This document shows, in pieces, positions 34,317 to 44,971 of a stretch of DNA of 64,000 bases. The DNA is taken from the NCBI RefSeq assembly GCF_947507565.1, contig NC_089190.1, forward strand, positions 62,001 through 126,000, read 5' to 3'. The translations under genes were made by a program, and so were the position numbers. Under the pieces are notes generated by a model that saw only the letters and a list, made by a program, of their open reading frames with translations, was not told the origin of the DNA and ran no database searches. Source of the stretch: Oscarella lobularis. Taxonomy: Eukaryota > Porifera > Homoscleromorpha > Homosclerophorida > Oscarellidae. Every line of letters starts with the position of its first letter. Position 1 is the stretch's first letter.

Positions 34317-34941
34317 CTGAAAAACAATTCAAGTTGGCTTTACGACCCACAAAACACAACGAAAGATAATCTAAAAATCTTCGCGACAACGGAGCGTTGC
34401 GGGACTAAGTTTGTAACTTTAATTTAGAATTAAATGAAAGAGGATTTTAATTACAACCGCCGCGCGACGGTGTGGGACAATATTTTCTCCTCGACAGAGG
34501 GGCGTGACTTTAGACGCTCGCGTGAGACGAGAGAAAATGCCCTTTCTGCGAGAGAGACAAAGCCAAGTGAAGTAAAAAACAACAGCTAGCAACAAAGAAG
34601 AACTGTCCGCGTTCCCAAAAACGGACCTAGCTCGATCGCGGGCTCGATCGGTCTCGATCAGACGAGATGCGAAGACAGAAAGGACAAAAAAAAACAAAAC
34701 ACAAGTCAGACCGTACCAGACATCGAAGATTCACTTGATGGTGATAGCAGGAAAGTCTTTTTTGTCTCGCTCTGCCTCGTGTTACGCTTAATTGAAAATG
34801 GGCGTGCGCGGTGATGCAACACTCACGTGAGATCCGTAATCATCTCACGACTAAACGAGCCGTTTCGATAGAGACCAGCGTGCAGTAATTATTTGCGCGC
34901 TGCACGCGATAAAATTTGTTCAATTTCATACATCTTGGGTA
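34317..34941. other. Upstream region of the sacsin-like gene
   Basis: It should contain the first exon and promoter, since the exon ending at 34316 begins with a clear acceptor (TTTTCAG). I cannot identify the start. Several GATCG motifs cluster at 34625-34665. Confidence 0.4.
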
Positions 34942-35400
34942 GATGTCAAAAAATTCTATGAAAACGAATGTCTAAAAATATTCGCTCCTCGATCGATCGT
35001 CTCCCAATTATATAACACTGATCGTGTGAAAAGTATAGGGATTCAGGAGAAAACCGCAAAGGCTATACAACCCGTTCTATTGCATAAATACAGTGAGAGG
35101 CTTGTTGTCCAAGCCATGTCTTTATGTCTTTCATGCTTTGGAGACGTCAACATTTCGTCTTCATAACACTTGGAAAGCACTATTCAATTCAAAAACGAGC
35201 AACTACGCTACCGAGATTTTGCATTTAGAAGTCGAAGTACTACGATCTAACACGAGCAAAATTCACGTGCTCTAGAGTGGATCCGTGCGAGCTCGTTCAA
35301 AACTCGTTTTCACGCGTGATTCACACAAACGATTTCGTTGAAAGTAAGAATTGGGTAAATGATTTCAAAACATTCACGCGCAAGATATGCCTACTCCGTA
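34942..35400 (+). pseudogene. Decayed third copy of the A-B cassette (3' end of A, 5' part of B)
   Basis: At 34942-35075 a stretch matches the last exon of gene A/A' (YENECLKIF..., then GGCTATACAACCCG at the SQNYIGYTAG position) followed by a stop. An ATG at 35116 starts B (MSLCLSCFG, NTWKALFNSKTSNYA, LEVEVLRSNTSK). The frame slips near 35262, after which SRVDPCELVQNSF continues in another frame to a GTAAG donor near 35342. Upstream exons of A and the 3' exon of B are not found. It preserves the head-to-tail A-B spacing seen in the other two copies. Confidence 0.6.
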
Positions 35401-35601
35401 CTGGTATAAATTTGGTAATTAGCCAACTTCGACGAAAAGAATTTACCTTTATTGTTTCCATTATTTTCAAACGACTCCCTATTCTCATTCGACATTAGAG
35501 GAGTCAAATTATTATATGGTTGAATCGTAGATATTACTATTATATGGAGTAACGTCGATCTATGTGCTCGACATCGTTCGATGACGCGATAAAGGGACTA
35601 T

Positions 35602-36130
35602 AGGTGAGGCCCCCTTTGAGGGTTCAGTACCACCCGGGCCACGAGACTTTTGCTCGACGAGGCCGCTGTGAACATCGCCCGAACGTATGAATCTAATCAC
35701 GACAAGACACACCTTTAGGCTTACTTATGCTCGTAGGAAGAGAGCATTCGATCAACGAGGAAGGAGAGCTGGGCCTCGATAGAGCGACTCATCCAATCGG
35801 CTCTGGCGAATTAGGGAATGACTGGAACGCGTCGAACGCTACTTCCAAGAGAAGGCCATCATAGTAGCTTTAAAAGAAAAAATTGTCTTACGAGCGCAAG
35901 CCTCTCGTTCTCTTTTGAAACGCGAAAAACTGCTGCTGAGTCCCCGACGGGGGCCTCACTTTTCTTCTAACAAAACAGCATCGAGGAAAAAGCACTTTGT
36001 AAAACGAGTCCACCGTCACCGAAAGGCGTCGTTGAAAGAAAAGATGCAGTAAAAGCACTTTCTCGTAAACTGTAACCCGGATGCTTCACGAAAGACGAAG
36101 ATTCGATTGGCTCGTGCGCTCTCCTGGGCG
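35602..36130 (-). mobile_element. MITE-like repeat, copy 3 (most complete)
   Basis: The core at 35602-35963 begins AGGTGAGGCCCCC and ends GGGGGCCTCACTTTTC, the inverted ends of the family. Internal sequence matches copies 1, 2 and 5 in reverse. The flank to about 36130 (AACCCGGATGCTTCACGAAAG, CTCCTGGGCACG) is shared with 13850-13975 and, in part, with 7072-7180. No protein coding. Confidence 0.7.
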
Positions 36131-36832
36131 CCCTCCTGGGCACGGACCACACTCGAACGTCATCGAATTAAAGCGCCTTTATCGTGTTATGATATGAACG
36201 GTCTGCGGGCTATCGTGGAAGCGAAATATACGTTGCGAAGCGATTTATGTAGAAACGACGCTGTGTTTGGCCGGGAACGCAGTGTAAATATTTTCTTTGT
36301 GCTATTGCGGTCGAACTTTCGAGAGAAAATTCTCTTCGGGATCGAGAAAGACATCAAATTGCTCTCTTTTTTGGAGCAAGAAGCGCGCGACATACGTAAA
36401 ATTTGACTACGAAGATTCTCTCTCTTAGAGGTACGTTGAGTTGCTCCTTAAGTGACTCTGTGCGTTGTGTGACTGATCTGTCTTGTGACGAATCAAGCCT
36501 CCTACTGCTATTTTGAGCACGAGGGCGGGGTCGTGGCCAGAAGCGAAGCCGATGGCTGGATCCCGCCCGAGTGCTCTAAATAGCGTATCCAACGAGCATT
36601 AGTAGTGGTGTACTTATCTTATATGATGGGACGCGATTCCGAGCCCATCAGAAGCGCGAATCAAACGCTATTCTGCTACTTTAACCAAGATGAATGTTAT
36701 ATTAGCTGGAAGAGTGGCATCACCCAGATATACCACTCTAATGAGCGCTCCTGATTGGCTCGCAATCACGTGCTATTATATAATTCCAAGGAATTAACTT
36801 GGGTTAGGACACAAAACAGAGGAAATGGCTTT
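36131..36832. repeat. Hairpin cluster
   Basis: The main stem-loop at 36507-36584 has arms GCTATTTTGAGCACGAGGGC and the near-complement ending CTCTAAATAGC, with a loop near 36541-36553. Two shorter ones follow: GATGGG...CCCATC at 36625-36649 and AGAGTGG...CCACTCT at 36711-36739. The open frame 36188-36406 (MNGLRAIVEAKYTLRSD...) has no recognised domain and is left uncalled. An ATTGG and CACGTG pair lies at 36753-36772. Confidence 0.6.
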
Positions 36833-37019
36833 CTTATTCCGTAATCACGCGGCACATGAATGCAGCATATTAAAACGAGATAATTAAACTTTGTATTCCC
36901 AGCGAACAATCATATTGCTCACTTCTCGCAAACGCAAAGAATCTCTTTCTTGAAATGAAGTTATTTCCTTCCTCGTTTATTTTCTGACTCTCCATAAACG
37001 TCCTTCAGGACGGTGTGTT

Positions 37020-37186
37020 TACCAGGCATACCGTTAACATCCTTTATTGCCAGACTCGCGTGCATGCTTATTAGAGTATGACGGAAATGATTTGTTAGAA
37101 CTTACACACACATATACAGTATATATATATATATCTGTGTTGAAACTACTGATCTTGCATTCAAGCGATCAAGCAACGGAGAAAGC
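37020..37186 (+). promoter_or_regulatory. Conserved upstream block of the small secreted gene, copy 1
   Basis: The stretch ATCCTTTATTGCCAGACTCG and the following CGTGCATGCTTATTA at about 37039-37073 recur almost unchanged upstream of copy 2 (39679-39713), as does the segment just before the ATG (CTTGCATTCAAGC-ATCAAG). Conservation through an otherwise diverged flank suggests regulatory function or recent duplication. TATATATA lies at 37121. Confidence 0.45.
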
Positions 37187-37725
37187 ATGCGTCCTCTTCT
37201 GGTGCTAATTTGGCTTCTTTTTGCTCAGTGCTGCAGTGCTTATTATTATACCGGTAAGCGGAAGACGACAACTATTCACCAGAGAACTTTATTCCTGCAG
37301 ATAATGATCGCTCGTGCCGTTACGTGTATACGGGTTTGAAGCAAATGGGCAGTGGAAAGGCAGTGGGCGGAGGATATGCGGCGTCCGCGATGGGGGGCGT
37401 GTTGGACCGTACTCCTCAGTGCGTGCTCAATAGCGTGAACTTGCCCCACGGCTTTAACCACGCCGCCGTCCTCTTCAAAGGAATAGCGCACCACCTTCCG
37501 GGCGGCAACCCCCCCAGGTATGAGAGCAGCGACAACAACATACGGGGGTATAAAACAATCAATGAGGGCAAAAGCGAGGCGACTCCAAGAGAAATTAGGG
37601 GTTTTATCGAACATTACGGAAGAGATTACAGCTATTTTGGCCCAGGAGCAAGAAATTGTCAAGATTTCGCTAAAAAGCTGGTCGATTTCTTGGTAAAAGA
37701 ACGTCCCTGCCATATGGTGAGATAA
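37187..37725 (+). CDS. Small secreted protein with NC-x2-FA motif, copy 1
   Basis: Exon 1 (37187-37253) encodes the signal peptide MRPLLVLIWLLFAQCCSA. A 47-base GT-AG intron (37254-37300) is required, because reading through shifts the frame. Exon 2 (37301-37725) gives NDRSCRYVYTGL, TPQCVLNSVNLPHGFNHAAV, HHLPGG, FIEHYGRDYSYFGPGARNCQ and DFAKKL, ending CHMVR. The mature protein is about 145 residues with a few cysteines. A conserved His early and an NCQDFA motif late recall permuted papain-like folds (NlpC/P60, LRAT, PPPDE types), but this is only motif-level similarity. An extracellular hydrolase, effector or structural peptide are all possible. Confidence 0.7.
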
Positions 37726-39805
37726 GCAACATCTCAACTGATGATTTTGTTCTGTCCAATGCACGTCTTTTATTGTTTTTGTTTTGTTCGTTCTTCATGT
37801 CATGTCTTCAATGTATTGCTCTTGCCAGAACTACAGTAGCGTCACCGCAGGGCCCTCTCCATACAACGTCTAAATTTATATAAGCTGGCGCGTTCAATTA
37901 TAAATGCCGCTTTAGGAGAGTTTAATTCCAAGAAAAAACAGTATGAATGGGAGTGAACAGCTTCTGTACGTTACATTTTCTATCCGGGTAAAGGAGAAAT
38001 TAGAGACGGGACGGTATGAAACAGATTTTTTCGGCGAGCAACCTCTTTCGGCAACTAGGCCCTGGCCAAACAAAAAGAGATGTCAATGCGGCGTTCTAAC
38101 AAACACATACCTAAATCATTCTCAAACACGCATGTGAAATATATGAGTTCGCGGAGTGAGGGGCGGGTAAAGCGGAAGTAGTAAGCGTCACGCATTCACA
38201 AACCGACGTTGGAACGGACGGCCGTTCTCCGAGATGACGACGCGTATCTAGGCGTCCCATAGCTCGTTCAAAAACTCCATCATTGGGCAATAAGAAGATT
38301 AGTTGCTCGTTTTATTTGGTTTATTTGTTTAGGCGCGATTGCGGTCTCAGTGAAAGATGTGGCGTATAAATTACGGAACACATTTACTAGATCCAAGCGT
38401 TCAAAGATCATCGAAAGGTGACTGCATACCTTCTACCGGGCGTGCTAAAAACGCGAGACAGCCGCAATTTAGTCCACCTATTTCGCACACCTTTCAGAGA
38501 GCGCGCGTTCGATCGTTCATTCACAATGAAGACCATAGGCTAATCAACTCCTTTCTAGAGATCAAGAGACAAATCTTACGCTAGTAAAACCCGCACGAGC
38601 CGAAGATTTGAGGCAGGCACGTTATTCCATAATCTACTATGTACATAATAATAATTGATTTAGTATATCCGTCCACTAAGTCCACGCCCACACTAATTGG
38701 GGCCCCAACGGGAGTGCAAGCCTGCATGGTCGACGAAACGCTCTGGCCTTCGTTTCTCTTCGCAAAACAGGAAAAAAGAAGGGAAGAAATAGATAAAAGG
38801 CAACGCGAGTGCCTCTGATGAAGGATGCTAAAAGGCGAGTGGATGCAGGTGTGCCGCGTGCCACTACGGCCACGTCCAAAACTCGAAAAGGCGTTTGAGA
38901 GTAGAAACAGGCTCGCGCGACCAGCGTCGAGGCTCTGATGCCGTTTTTTCGCCTAGAAAACGTGCAAGAAAACGACCGCGGCCTATACAGTGCATGCAAT
39001 CCGGAAAAGGAAATAGGACGTTTCTCTTACCAATTCACCAATGTGTATCCATTTCACAGCAGCAAGCGTGTTGCAGGCGCTGGGTCGAGTGTGCGCGGAG
39101 CACGGACAGGTTCTTTCAGGCTTGCAAGACCTTATATATTCGCAGCGCCAAGTCTTCTTAGATGCATCGCAGTCGTTATTCCTGCTGGATGTTTTTATAC
39201 ATCTCTCTAATTACTTGAAGGCAAAGGGAAAAAACTAAGAGCTGCGAAAGGTCAGAAATACGGTGGGAGAAAGAGAAACGAACATGGCGACTTCGCATAT
39301 TATTATCTCTGCAGCAAAGGGAAAGCCAAGTTGACACATGATTATCTGGGCGAAAATCGATACAGCTGTATAAATAAGGAAAGTTTTATCTTAATATTGC
39401 CTTTCTATAATCAGCCACAAGTCGCGGCGCCTTCGATAGGACACATAACAGAGAAATAGCTTATTTATTTTATAGTCACGTGGCACAGAAATGCAGGATA
39501 TCATAACAAGGGAAATAGTATATTCCGTCCAGCGAATAATCTTTTTGCTCACGGCTTGCTAACGCAAAAGCTCTCTTCTATGAAATTAGCAACCTTATCA
39601 GTTATTTCCTTTATCGTTTACCTTCAACTCTGCGTAAACGTCCATAAAGCCGGCGTGTCTACGGAGCAAACAATTCACATCCTTTATTGCCAGACTCGCG
39701 TGCATGCTTATTAAATGATGACGGAAATGAGTTGTTAGATTGTACATATATATCTGAGCTGAGACCACTGGTCTTGCATTCAAGCAATCAAGCAACAGAG
39801 AAAGC
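37726..39805. other. Spacer between the duplicated secreted genes, with weak open frames
   Basis: Three frames might be exons but have no recognised family: 37943-38137 (MNGSEQLLYVTFSIRVKE...), 38357-38584 (MWRINYGTHLLDPSVQRSS..., 75 residues, ATG start) and 39041-39238 (ALGRVCAEHGQVLSGLQDLI..., helical, ending KAKGKN). The last looks most like real coding sequence. From about 39460 the flank of copy 2 repeats the flank of copy 1. Confidence 0.3.
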
Positions 39806-40330
39806 ATGCGTCCTCTTCTGGTGCTAATTTGGCTGCTTTTTGTTCAGTGCTGCAGTGCTGGTGATTATGACGGTAAGCGGGGAGACGACAGACATTCACC
39901 AGAGAACATTATACCTGCAGATAATGATCAGACTTGCCGTAACGTCAAAATTGGTTCGAAGAAAATGAGCGTTTTTAAGCCAGGGGTGGGAGAATCTGCG
40001 GCGTCCAACTTTGAGACCGCCATGGGCTACGCTCCTCAGTGCGTGCTCGATGGCGTGAACTTGCCCTACGGCTCTGGTAACCACGCCGTCGTTTTTTTCA
40101 AAGGAAAATCGCACCACGTTCCGGGCGGCTACTCCCCCAAGTATCATAACACCTACGACATAGACGACGAGTATAGAGAAATAAAACAGGGCCAAAGCCA
40201 GTCGACTCCAACAGATATTAAAATTTTTATCGAACATTACGGAAGCGATTATCACTATTGGGGCCCAGGAGCGAGAAATTGTCAAGATTTTGCACAAAAG
40301 CAATCAATTGGATTAATAACGTTCACGTGA
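39806..40330 (+). CDS. Small secreted protein with NC-x2-FA motif, copy 2
   Basis: Tandem paralogue of the gene at 37187. Exon 1 is 39806-39872 (signal peptide MRPLLVLIWLLFVQCCSA), intron 39873-39920 (48 bases, same sequence pattern as copy 1), exon 2 is 39921-40330 (NDQTCRNVKIGS, YAPQCVLDGVNLPYG, NHAVVFFKGKSHHVPGG, FIEHYGSDYHYWGPGARNCQ, DFAQKQ). The intron here is a multiple of three without a stop, so unspliced reading is also open; the conserved splice sites favour removal. The C-terminus differs from copy 1 (SIGLITFT). Confidence 0.7.
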   Translation: MRPLLVLIWLLFVQCCSAGDYDGKRGDDRHSPENIIPADNDQTCRNVKIGSKKMSVFKPGVGESAASNFETAMGYAPQCVLDGVNLPYGSGNHAVVFFKGKSHHVPGGYSPKYHNTYDIDDEYREIKQGQSQSTPTDIKIFIEHYGSDYHYWGPGARNCQDFAQKQSIGLITFT

Positions 40331-41560
40331 TTTATATGCGTCATTTTTTTGCACTGTTTAAGCCTCGCAGAGCGAGTTCCTTCCTATTTCTCGCATCCTA
40401 GTGGTAAGATTGTTTTGTTTGAATTCATTGGCGTCCGGTTTTTCTCTAATCGCGATAAGGGGCCCCTCAATGGGTGATCGAGCCGAATCTCTCTTCCCTC
40501 CTCCCTAACCGTCTCGTTCCTCCGACGTAGAATATTTTCTCTCTAATATGAGTAGTTTTACATGTCATTTTAGTCGTCTCTCTTAGATATGACAGCAGTT
40601 GCGCATATCCGCCGCCATATTTGAAAAAGTCGATCGCCGAAAAACAGCAGAAGGAGCGATTCGGCATTACCTCTCCGCTCTCTGAACAATCAAGTAGCCT
40701 TTAAGGTACGTTTCACGGACTCGTCGCGTTATGGGATCCCTCTTAATATAGAGAGTTTAGGAGTAGACCACGTTTTTCCAATCGAATTAACTCTATAATT
40801 CAGTCTACGTGTTTCAACGGCCAGACGTTTAATTAATGAACCCATAAGGTTCGCTTTCACAGTCAGTGGATCAAACAATCGCGCTATAATTAGGAAACTT
40901 GAAAATTAATTAAATATTTTGATTTCTTTAGTTTCTATACTTTGATTCGAAGACAGTGAAGTGACAGCGATGAAGAAGAAGAAGAAGAGAAGAAGCTGCT
41001 TCGTGTCAGTGTAGAACTGAAGCAGAAGATTCCGCCTGAGCATCCAGCAGTCAGAATTCACAACAGAGGTATAACCTGTGACCATATTTGATAGGTGACA
41101 CGTGGGGACTTTGTAGTGTGGGGTGCAGTATCTCTTTGGGCTTGAGAACTCCTCTCAGGGTCAATGACATACTGCTTAGGAGTAGGTTGCGTAAAAAAGT
41201 GCTTTCTGGAGAGTTTGATGTGGCGTTGATATGAATCAAGTTTTGACGAAGTTATGCATGTGCTTTCGAATCTGGGATTTGGGCGTGCGGGGTTTATTTC
41301 GTGGAGTTCTGGTGTGAGAACCGTTGTCTAAAATTTAAAAAACGTAAAAGCGATTTTCTCTCTCAGATTTCACCTGAAAAATCAAATATTTGCTGTGGGA
41401 TCTCAATTTAAATTAGCGATACTGCCCGTTTTCGCGAAGACTCAACCACTAACAAAAGTCTAGAATATCAAATATTAGTGTAAAAGGCCGCTGGCCGAAA
41501 CAACAGCAGAAGGGGCGTTTACCATTAAATAATCAAATAATTAAAAGTATCAAAAAACAA
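40331..41560. other. Intergenic; short GAA repeat
   Basis: GAAGAAGAAGAAGAAGAGAA occurs at about 40974-40994. No gene is visible. Short frames have no family features. Confidence 0.4.
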
Positions 41561-41757
41561 TCTACCTATACAGAGAGCTGTATAGGTAACAAAAGTAAAC
41601 AGTCTACCCATACAGAAAGCTGTATAAGTAACCAGCAGTCTACCCATACAGAAAGCCGTAGGAGTAACAAAACTAACAAAAGTAAACAGTGTACCCATAC
41701 AGCTCTCTGTATAAGTAACTCAACAGTCTACCTATACAGAGAACTGTATAGGCAACA
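41561..41757. repeat. Tandem array of five small hairpins
   Basis: The unit is about 26 bases of inverted repeat plus an A-rich linker. Unit 1 (41563-41588) has perfect 11-bp arms TACCTATACAG and CTGTATAGGTA around AGAG. Units 2-5 follow at about 41605, 41641, 41692 and 41729. In unit 4 the centre reads CAGCTCTCTG, the exact reverse complement of unit 1's CAGAGAGCTG. Confidence 0.85.
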
Positions 41758-42174
41758 AAACTAAACAGTCTACGCATATAATGATTGTGTATTATTGATG
41801 TATTTTAATTAGCCTGTAAAGCGGAAGAAGCAAGGACGCAGAGGCAATGCCAAGTTGCTCAACGAACACGAAAAGGGAACATCATCGCGCTTTTTGTTAT
41901 TCTTTTTTATAGTGCATGAAATTTAGTACATAGATATAGGAGGCTTTCGATCTCCAGGGTATGGAGACGAAAGCAGCGCGCATTTTAGCTTAGGAACGCG
42001 CGCAGGCATACACCTTGCACGTCGCGCGCGTACACATTCTCGCAAATGTAGGTAAAGTCATGTTAAAATTTTTATTAAAAATATCCCGTATGTCCAAAAT
42101 AAAATTTTAAAAACGTCCTCACCCGTCTCTCCTCCCTCCTCCTCCTTGTCGTTGTCCCTGCGTCGCCGCTCCAG

Positions 42175-42427
42175 TGAGAGACTGAGACTGCAGTCTCCAC
42201 AGTGGACTTTAACCCAAGTCCAGAGGGGGAAAGGCACATTGACCTCCAGGAGGGAGACTATCACCCAAGTCCCCAGGGAAGAGCGGATTATCCTCCAGCC
42301 CTCAAGGAGCGAGACTTTATCCCAAGTCCCCAGGGGGACAGCTGATTAGCCTCCGGCTGCCAGGGAGGGAGGAGCTCATTAACCTCCAGCCCACAAGGAG
42401 GGAGACTTTCACCCAAGTCCCCAGGGT
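42175..42427. repeat. GC-rich minisatellite
   Basis: Imperfect units of about 60 bases alternate two halves, one with CACCCAAGTCCCCAGGG and one with TTAACCTCCAGCCCACAAGG, across about four units. No coding function is evident. Confidence 0.8.
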
Positions 42428-42734
42428 CATCGCTTCGTCTACGTCATCTTCTTTATGCATACAAACATCGTCGAGAACTAAAATAAGAACTAAAATTTGA
42501 ATTTTGAATTCTAGTTAAATACACGTATTATTTATTTACCTTGATATGGGAGAGGGAAGATTGTGAAAGAGGAGGAGGGACTTGATGCATCTTCACATAT
42601 AACTATCTACAAAAAAGCCAATTTTAGACAAAATTTGAGGTGTGACGTCAATTTGGCAGCGCGATATCAAACAGGAAACCAAACCCCATTATTTCATAAA
42701 GAAATAATGAGAATCAAAGAGGTGACCCAAACCT

Positions 42735-43215
42735 CTCAAAAACGATGTGCTATAGTTCACGGATGCTAAAAAACTTGACCTCGCAAATTTCCCTAGATCT
42801 ACACTACTTTATTAGTACAACAACCCCGCGAGGTTACACAGTTTACGGGTTAAATTTAACACCAAAAAAGACCCACTTCCGGTACACCTTAATTAGCCAC
42901 GCCCTTTCGAAATAAAAAAATTCGTCGCGGTTGTCGAATTTGAGACCGTAGAGTCGACTAGATACTTGAGATCGATCGTTTTACGTGAAAAAATCGGAAT
43001 TCTGTGAGGTGAGGTTTTGGAGCAAAAACCGTGTGCTATAGCTCACGGATGCTAAAAAATCTCACCTCGCCGATTTTTAAATAAACGCGCTAAATCTATT
43101 GTGTTTTATGAGTTTGATAACTCTGCGAGGTCGATTGCTTGGTGCGAGTCGAATTTTGGGCAAAATTACACTACTTCCGTTACGAATTAGGATTAACCAC
43201 GCCCCTTTACAAATT
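42735..43215 (+). repeat. Degenerate direct duplication, period about 285 bases
   Basis: GTGCTATAG-TCACGGATGCT and the following AAAAAA-CT--ACCTCGC at 42745-42787 recur at 43030-43072. Later parts also match (ACTTCCGGTACACCTTAATT versus ACTTCCGTTACGAATTAGG, both followed by CCACGCCC). Confidence 0.7.
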
Positions 43216-43370
43216 CTCGATAAAATTGGCGTCGAAGCGAAGCTTGGCCTAGTTCTAGGAGCCTTTGGGAAAGAAAAACCACTTCTTCTTACTTTCGACT
43301 ATTTTGATCGTGCTTCTGGCTTGGAGATGTTCGGCGACGCGATGGAGAGCATTCGCGGGGCATCAGTTGC
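43099..43370 (+). pseudogene. Open frame interrupted by the LTR element
   Basis: The frame encodes about 90 residues (KLGLVLGAFGKEKPLLLTFD, YFDRASGLEMFGDAMESIRG). It runs into the 5' LTR at 43371. With the element and one copy of its 5-bp target duplication set aside, the frame stays open for about 25 codons on the far side (45091 onward). It may be a host exon broken by insertion. No family is recognised. Confidence 0.3.
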
Positions 43371-43484
43371 TGTGGTGTAAGACTCTATAGTCTAAGGACA
43401 GCACGCTATGCATGACGTCACATACTGCACGCATATATACACGCTACATACACAAATACAGTCACTTGGTATCACAATAGCACA
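43371..43484 (+). repeat. 5' LTR of the TR-GAG element
   Basis: 114 bp, TGTG...CACA ends, containing ATGACGTCACAT (CRE-like) at 43411-43422, which may drive transcription. No base difference from the 3' LTR was seen by eye. Confidence 0.9.
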
Positions 43485-43506
43485 TGGTGACAGGATAGGA
43501 TTCGCT

Positions 43507-44922
43507 ATGCAACATCTCCACCCCGACCGCTTCGATATGCGCAACGGCGCCCAGGAATGGCCTCTCTGGATCGAACACTTCGAACGCTTTCGAATCGCCA
43601 CGGGCCTCGACAAAAAGGGGGAGAAGATCCAAGTCAACACCCTCCTCTTCCACTTAGGCAGAAAAGCTGAGGAGATTTTCAAATCGTTCAACCTGACTCA
43701 AGCGGACGCCGACAAGTACGACACGGTGAAGCAGAAGCTTCAGCACCACTTCGTCCGGCAACGCAACGTCATTTTCGAACGAGCCGTCTTCAACCAGCGC
43801 GTCCAGCGCGACGGCGAAAACGCGGAGTCATTCGTCACGGCCCTCTTCACGCTCGCCGAGCATTGCGCCTACGACGCCCTCCGCGACGACCTGATACGCG
43901 ACCGCATTGTCGTGGGAATTCGCGACAACGAGCTATCGCGCAAGCTCCAGCTTCAAGCGGACCTCACCCTCGAAAGGGTCATCACGCAAGTGCGCCAAAA
44001 TGAGGACATCCACGGCCATCAGCCCGTTGTCCGCGCTCAAGCGTCTATCCCGCACGCTGCAGCTGCTCTCGACGCGGTGGGTGTCTCACGCGCCGCACCC
44101 CTTTCTCGCGTGGGAACGACACGCCCCCGCTACAACAAGCCGTCTACAACGACGCACGCCGTCTCCTACGACAGCGAAAAAAGGCCCGGGATGGAGCAGA
44201 CGAAGTCCTGTGGCTGGTGTGGAAGATCCGCGACACATCCGCGTGACAACTGCCCCGCAGTTAACGCCGATTGCGGACTCTGCGGCAAACATGGCCACTA
44301 CGCCCGCGTTTGCCGCAGCGCACCCCCCGAACGCGAAACGGACACTCCTGAACCCGATTCGCGCTCGCTCAACGAAGTCGTCGAATCGGACGACGCTATA
44401 TTCTTCGGTGATCTACACGTCGACGACGTCACCGGCGATTCCCCGGATCAACCGTGGCTCGTGCCTCTGAGAGTGGGCGCGGTTCCGGTGGTTTTCAAGA
44501 TTGATTCCGGCGCTGACGCTACCGCTATCCCGGACTCTCTCTACCGAACGGTCTTTCGCACCCCGCTGACCCAGCCTACGACTACGCTCAAAGCTGCCTC
44601 GGGCGCCGACCTCTCCCTTCTCGGAGCGTTTCGATCGTCTCTTTCACGAACGGACGGACGCATCTCGCTTCCGCAGGAAATCGTCTACGTCATCAACGAC
44701 CTGCACGTGCCTCTCCTCTCCAGACACGCGAGCACGGCACTTCAACTGATCCGACGGATCGACATACTCGAGCTTCCACGACGCGCTTGTGAGGACTCGA
44801 TTGTCTCCCTAGACGGCGAACGCCTCAGCTCCAACGCTATTCCTCGTCTCCTCACGGGGGAAGAAGAGAAGACGGATCCGCCAGACAAAGCCGACACGCG
44901 TCGCGCTCGAAGATCTCCCTGA
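43507..44922 (+). CDS. Gag-protease polyprotein of the LTR element
   Basis: About 471 residues from the first internal ATG; the frame is open back into the LTR. The N-terminal part is a retrotransposon Gag domain (WPLWIEHFERFRIATGLDKK, FHLGRKAEEIFKSF, ERAVFNQRVQRDGE, SFVTALFTLAEHC). Two zinc knuckles at about residues 235-250 (CGWCGRSATHPRDNC, slightly unusual spacing) and 257-270 (CGLCGKHGHYARVC, canonical CX2CX4HX4C) bind RNA. An aspartic protease motif, FKIDSGADATAIP, has its catalytic Asp at about residue 333. The frame is intact and GC-rich compared with its surroundings. It ends 49 bases before the 3' LTR without a polymerase. The gene would supply particle and processing functions only. 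Confidence 0.9.
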   Translation: MQHLHPDRFDMRNGAQEWPLWIEHFERFRIATGLDKKGEKIQVNTLLFHLGRKAEEIFKSFNLTQADADKYDTVKQKLQHHFVRQRNVIFERAVFNQRVQRDGENAESFVTALFTLAEHCAYDALRDDLIRDRIVVGIRDNELSRKLQLQADLTLERVITQVRQNEDIHGHQPVVRAQASIPHAAAALDAVGVSRAAPLSRVGTTRPRYNKPSTTTHAVSYDSEKRPGMEQTKSCGWCGRSATHPRDNCPAVNADCGLCGKHGHYARVCRSAPPERETDTPEPDSRSLNEVVESDDAIFFGDLHVDDVTGDSPDQPWLVPLRVGAVPVVFKIDSGADATAIPDSLYRTVFRTPLTQPTTTLKAASGADLSLLGAFRSSLSRTDGRISLPQEIVYVINDLHVPLLSRHASTALQLIRRIDILELPRRACEDSIVSLDGERLSSNAIPRLLTGEEEKTDPPDKADTRRARRSP

Positions 44923-44971
44923 GAGGAATCGAAACCCGCATCGTTCAGTGTTGTGTTCTGGGAAAGAAGGA

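Noticed and set aside
37276-37764. 162-codon minus-strand open frame opposite the secreted gene
   Set aside because: It mirrors a supported plus-strand gene with signal peptide, splice sites and a tandem paralogue. The same antisense frame in copy 2 is a shadow too.
43907-44470. Second frame (187 codons) inside the Gag gene
   Set aside because: It overlaps the zinc-knuckle and protease region in another frame and has no motifs. High GC content keeps alternative frames open.
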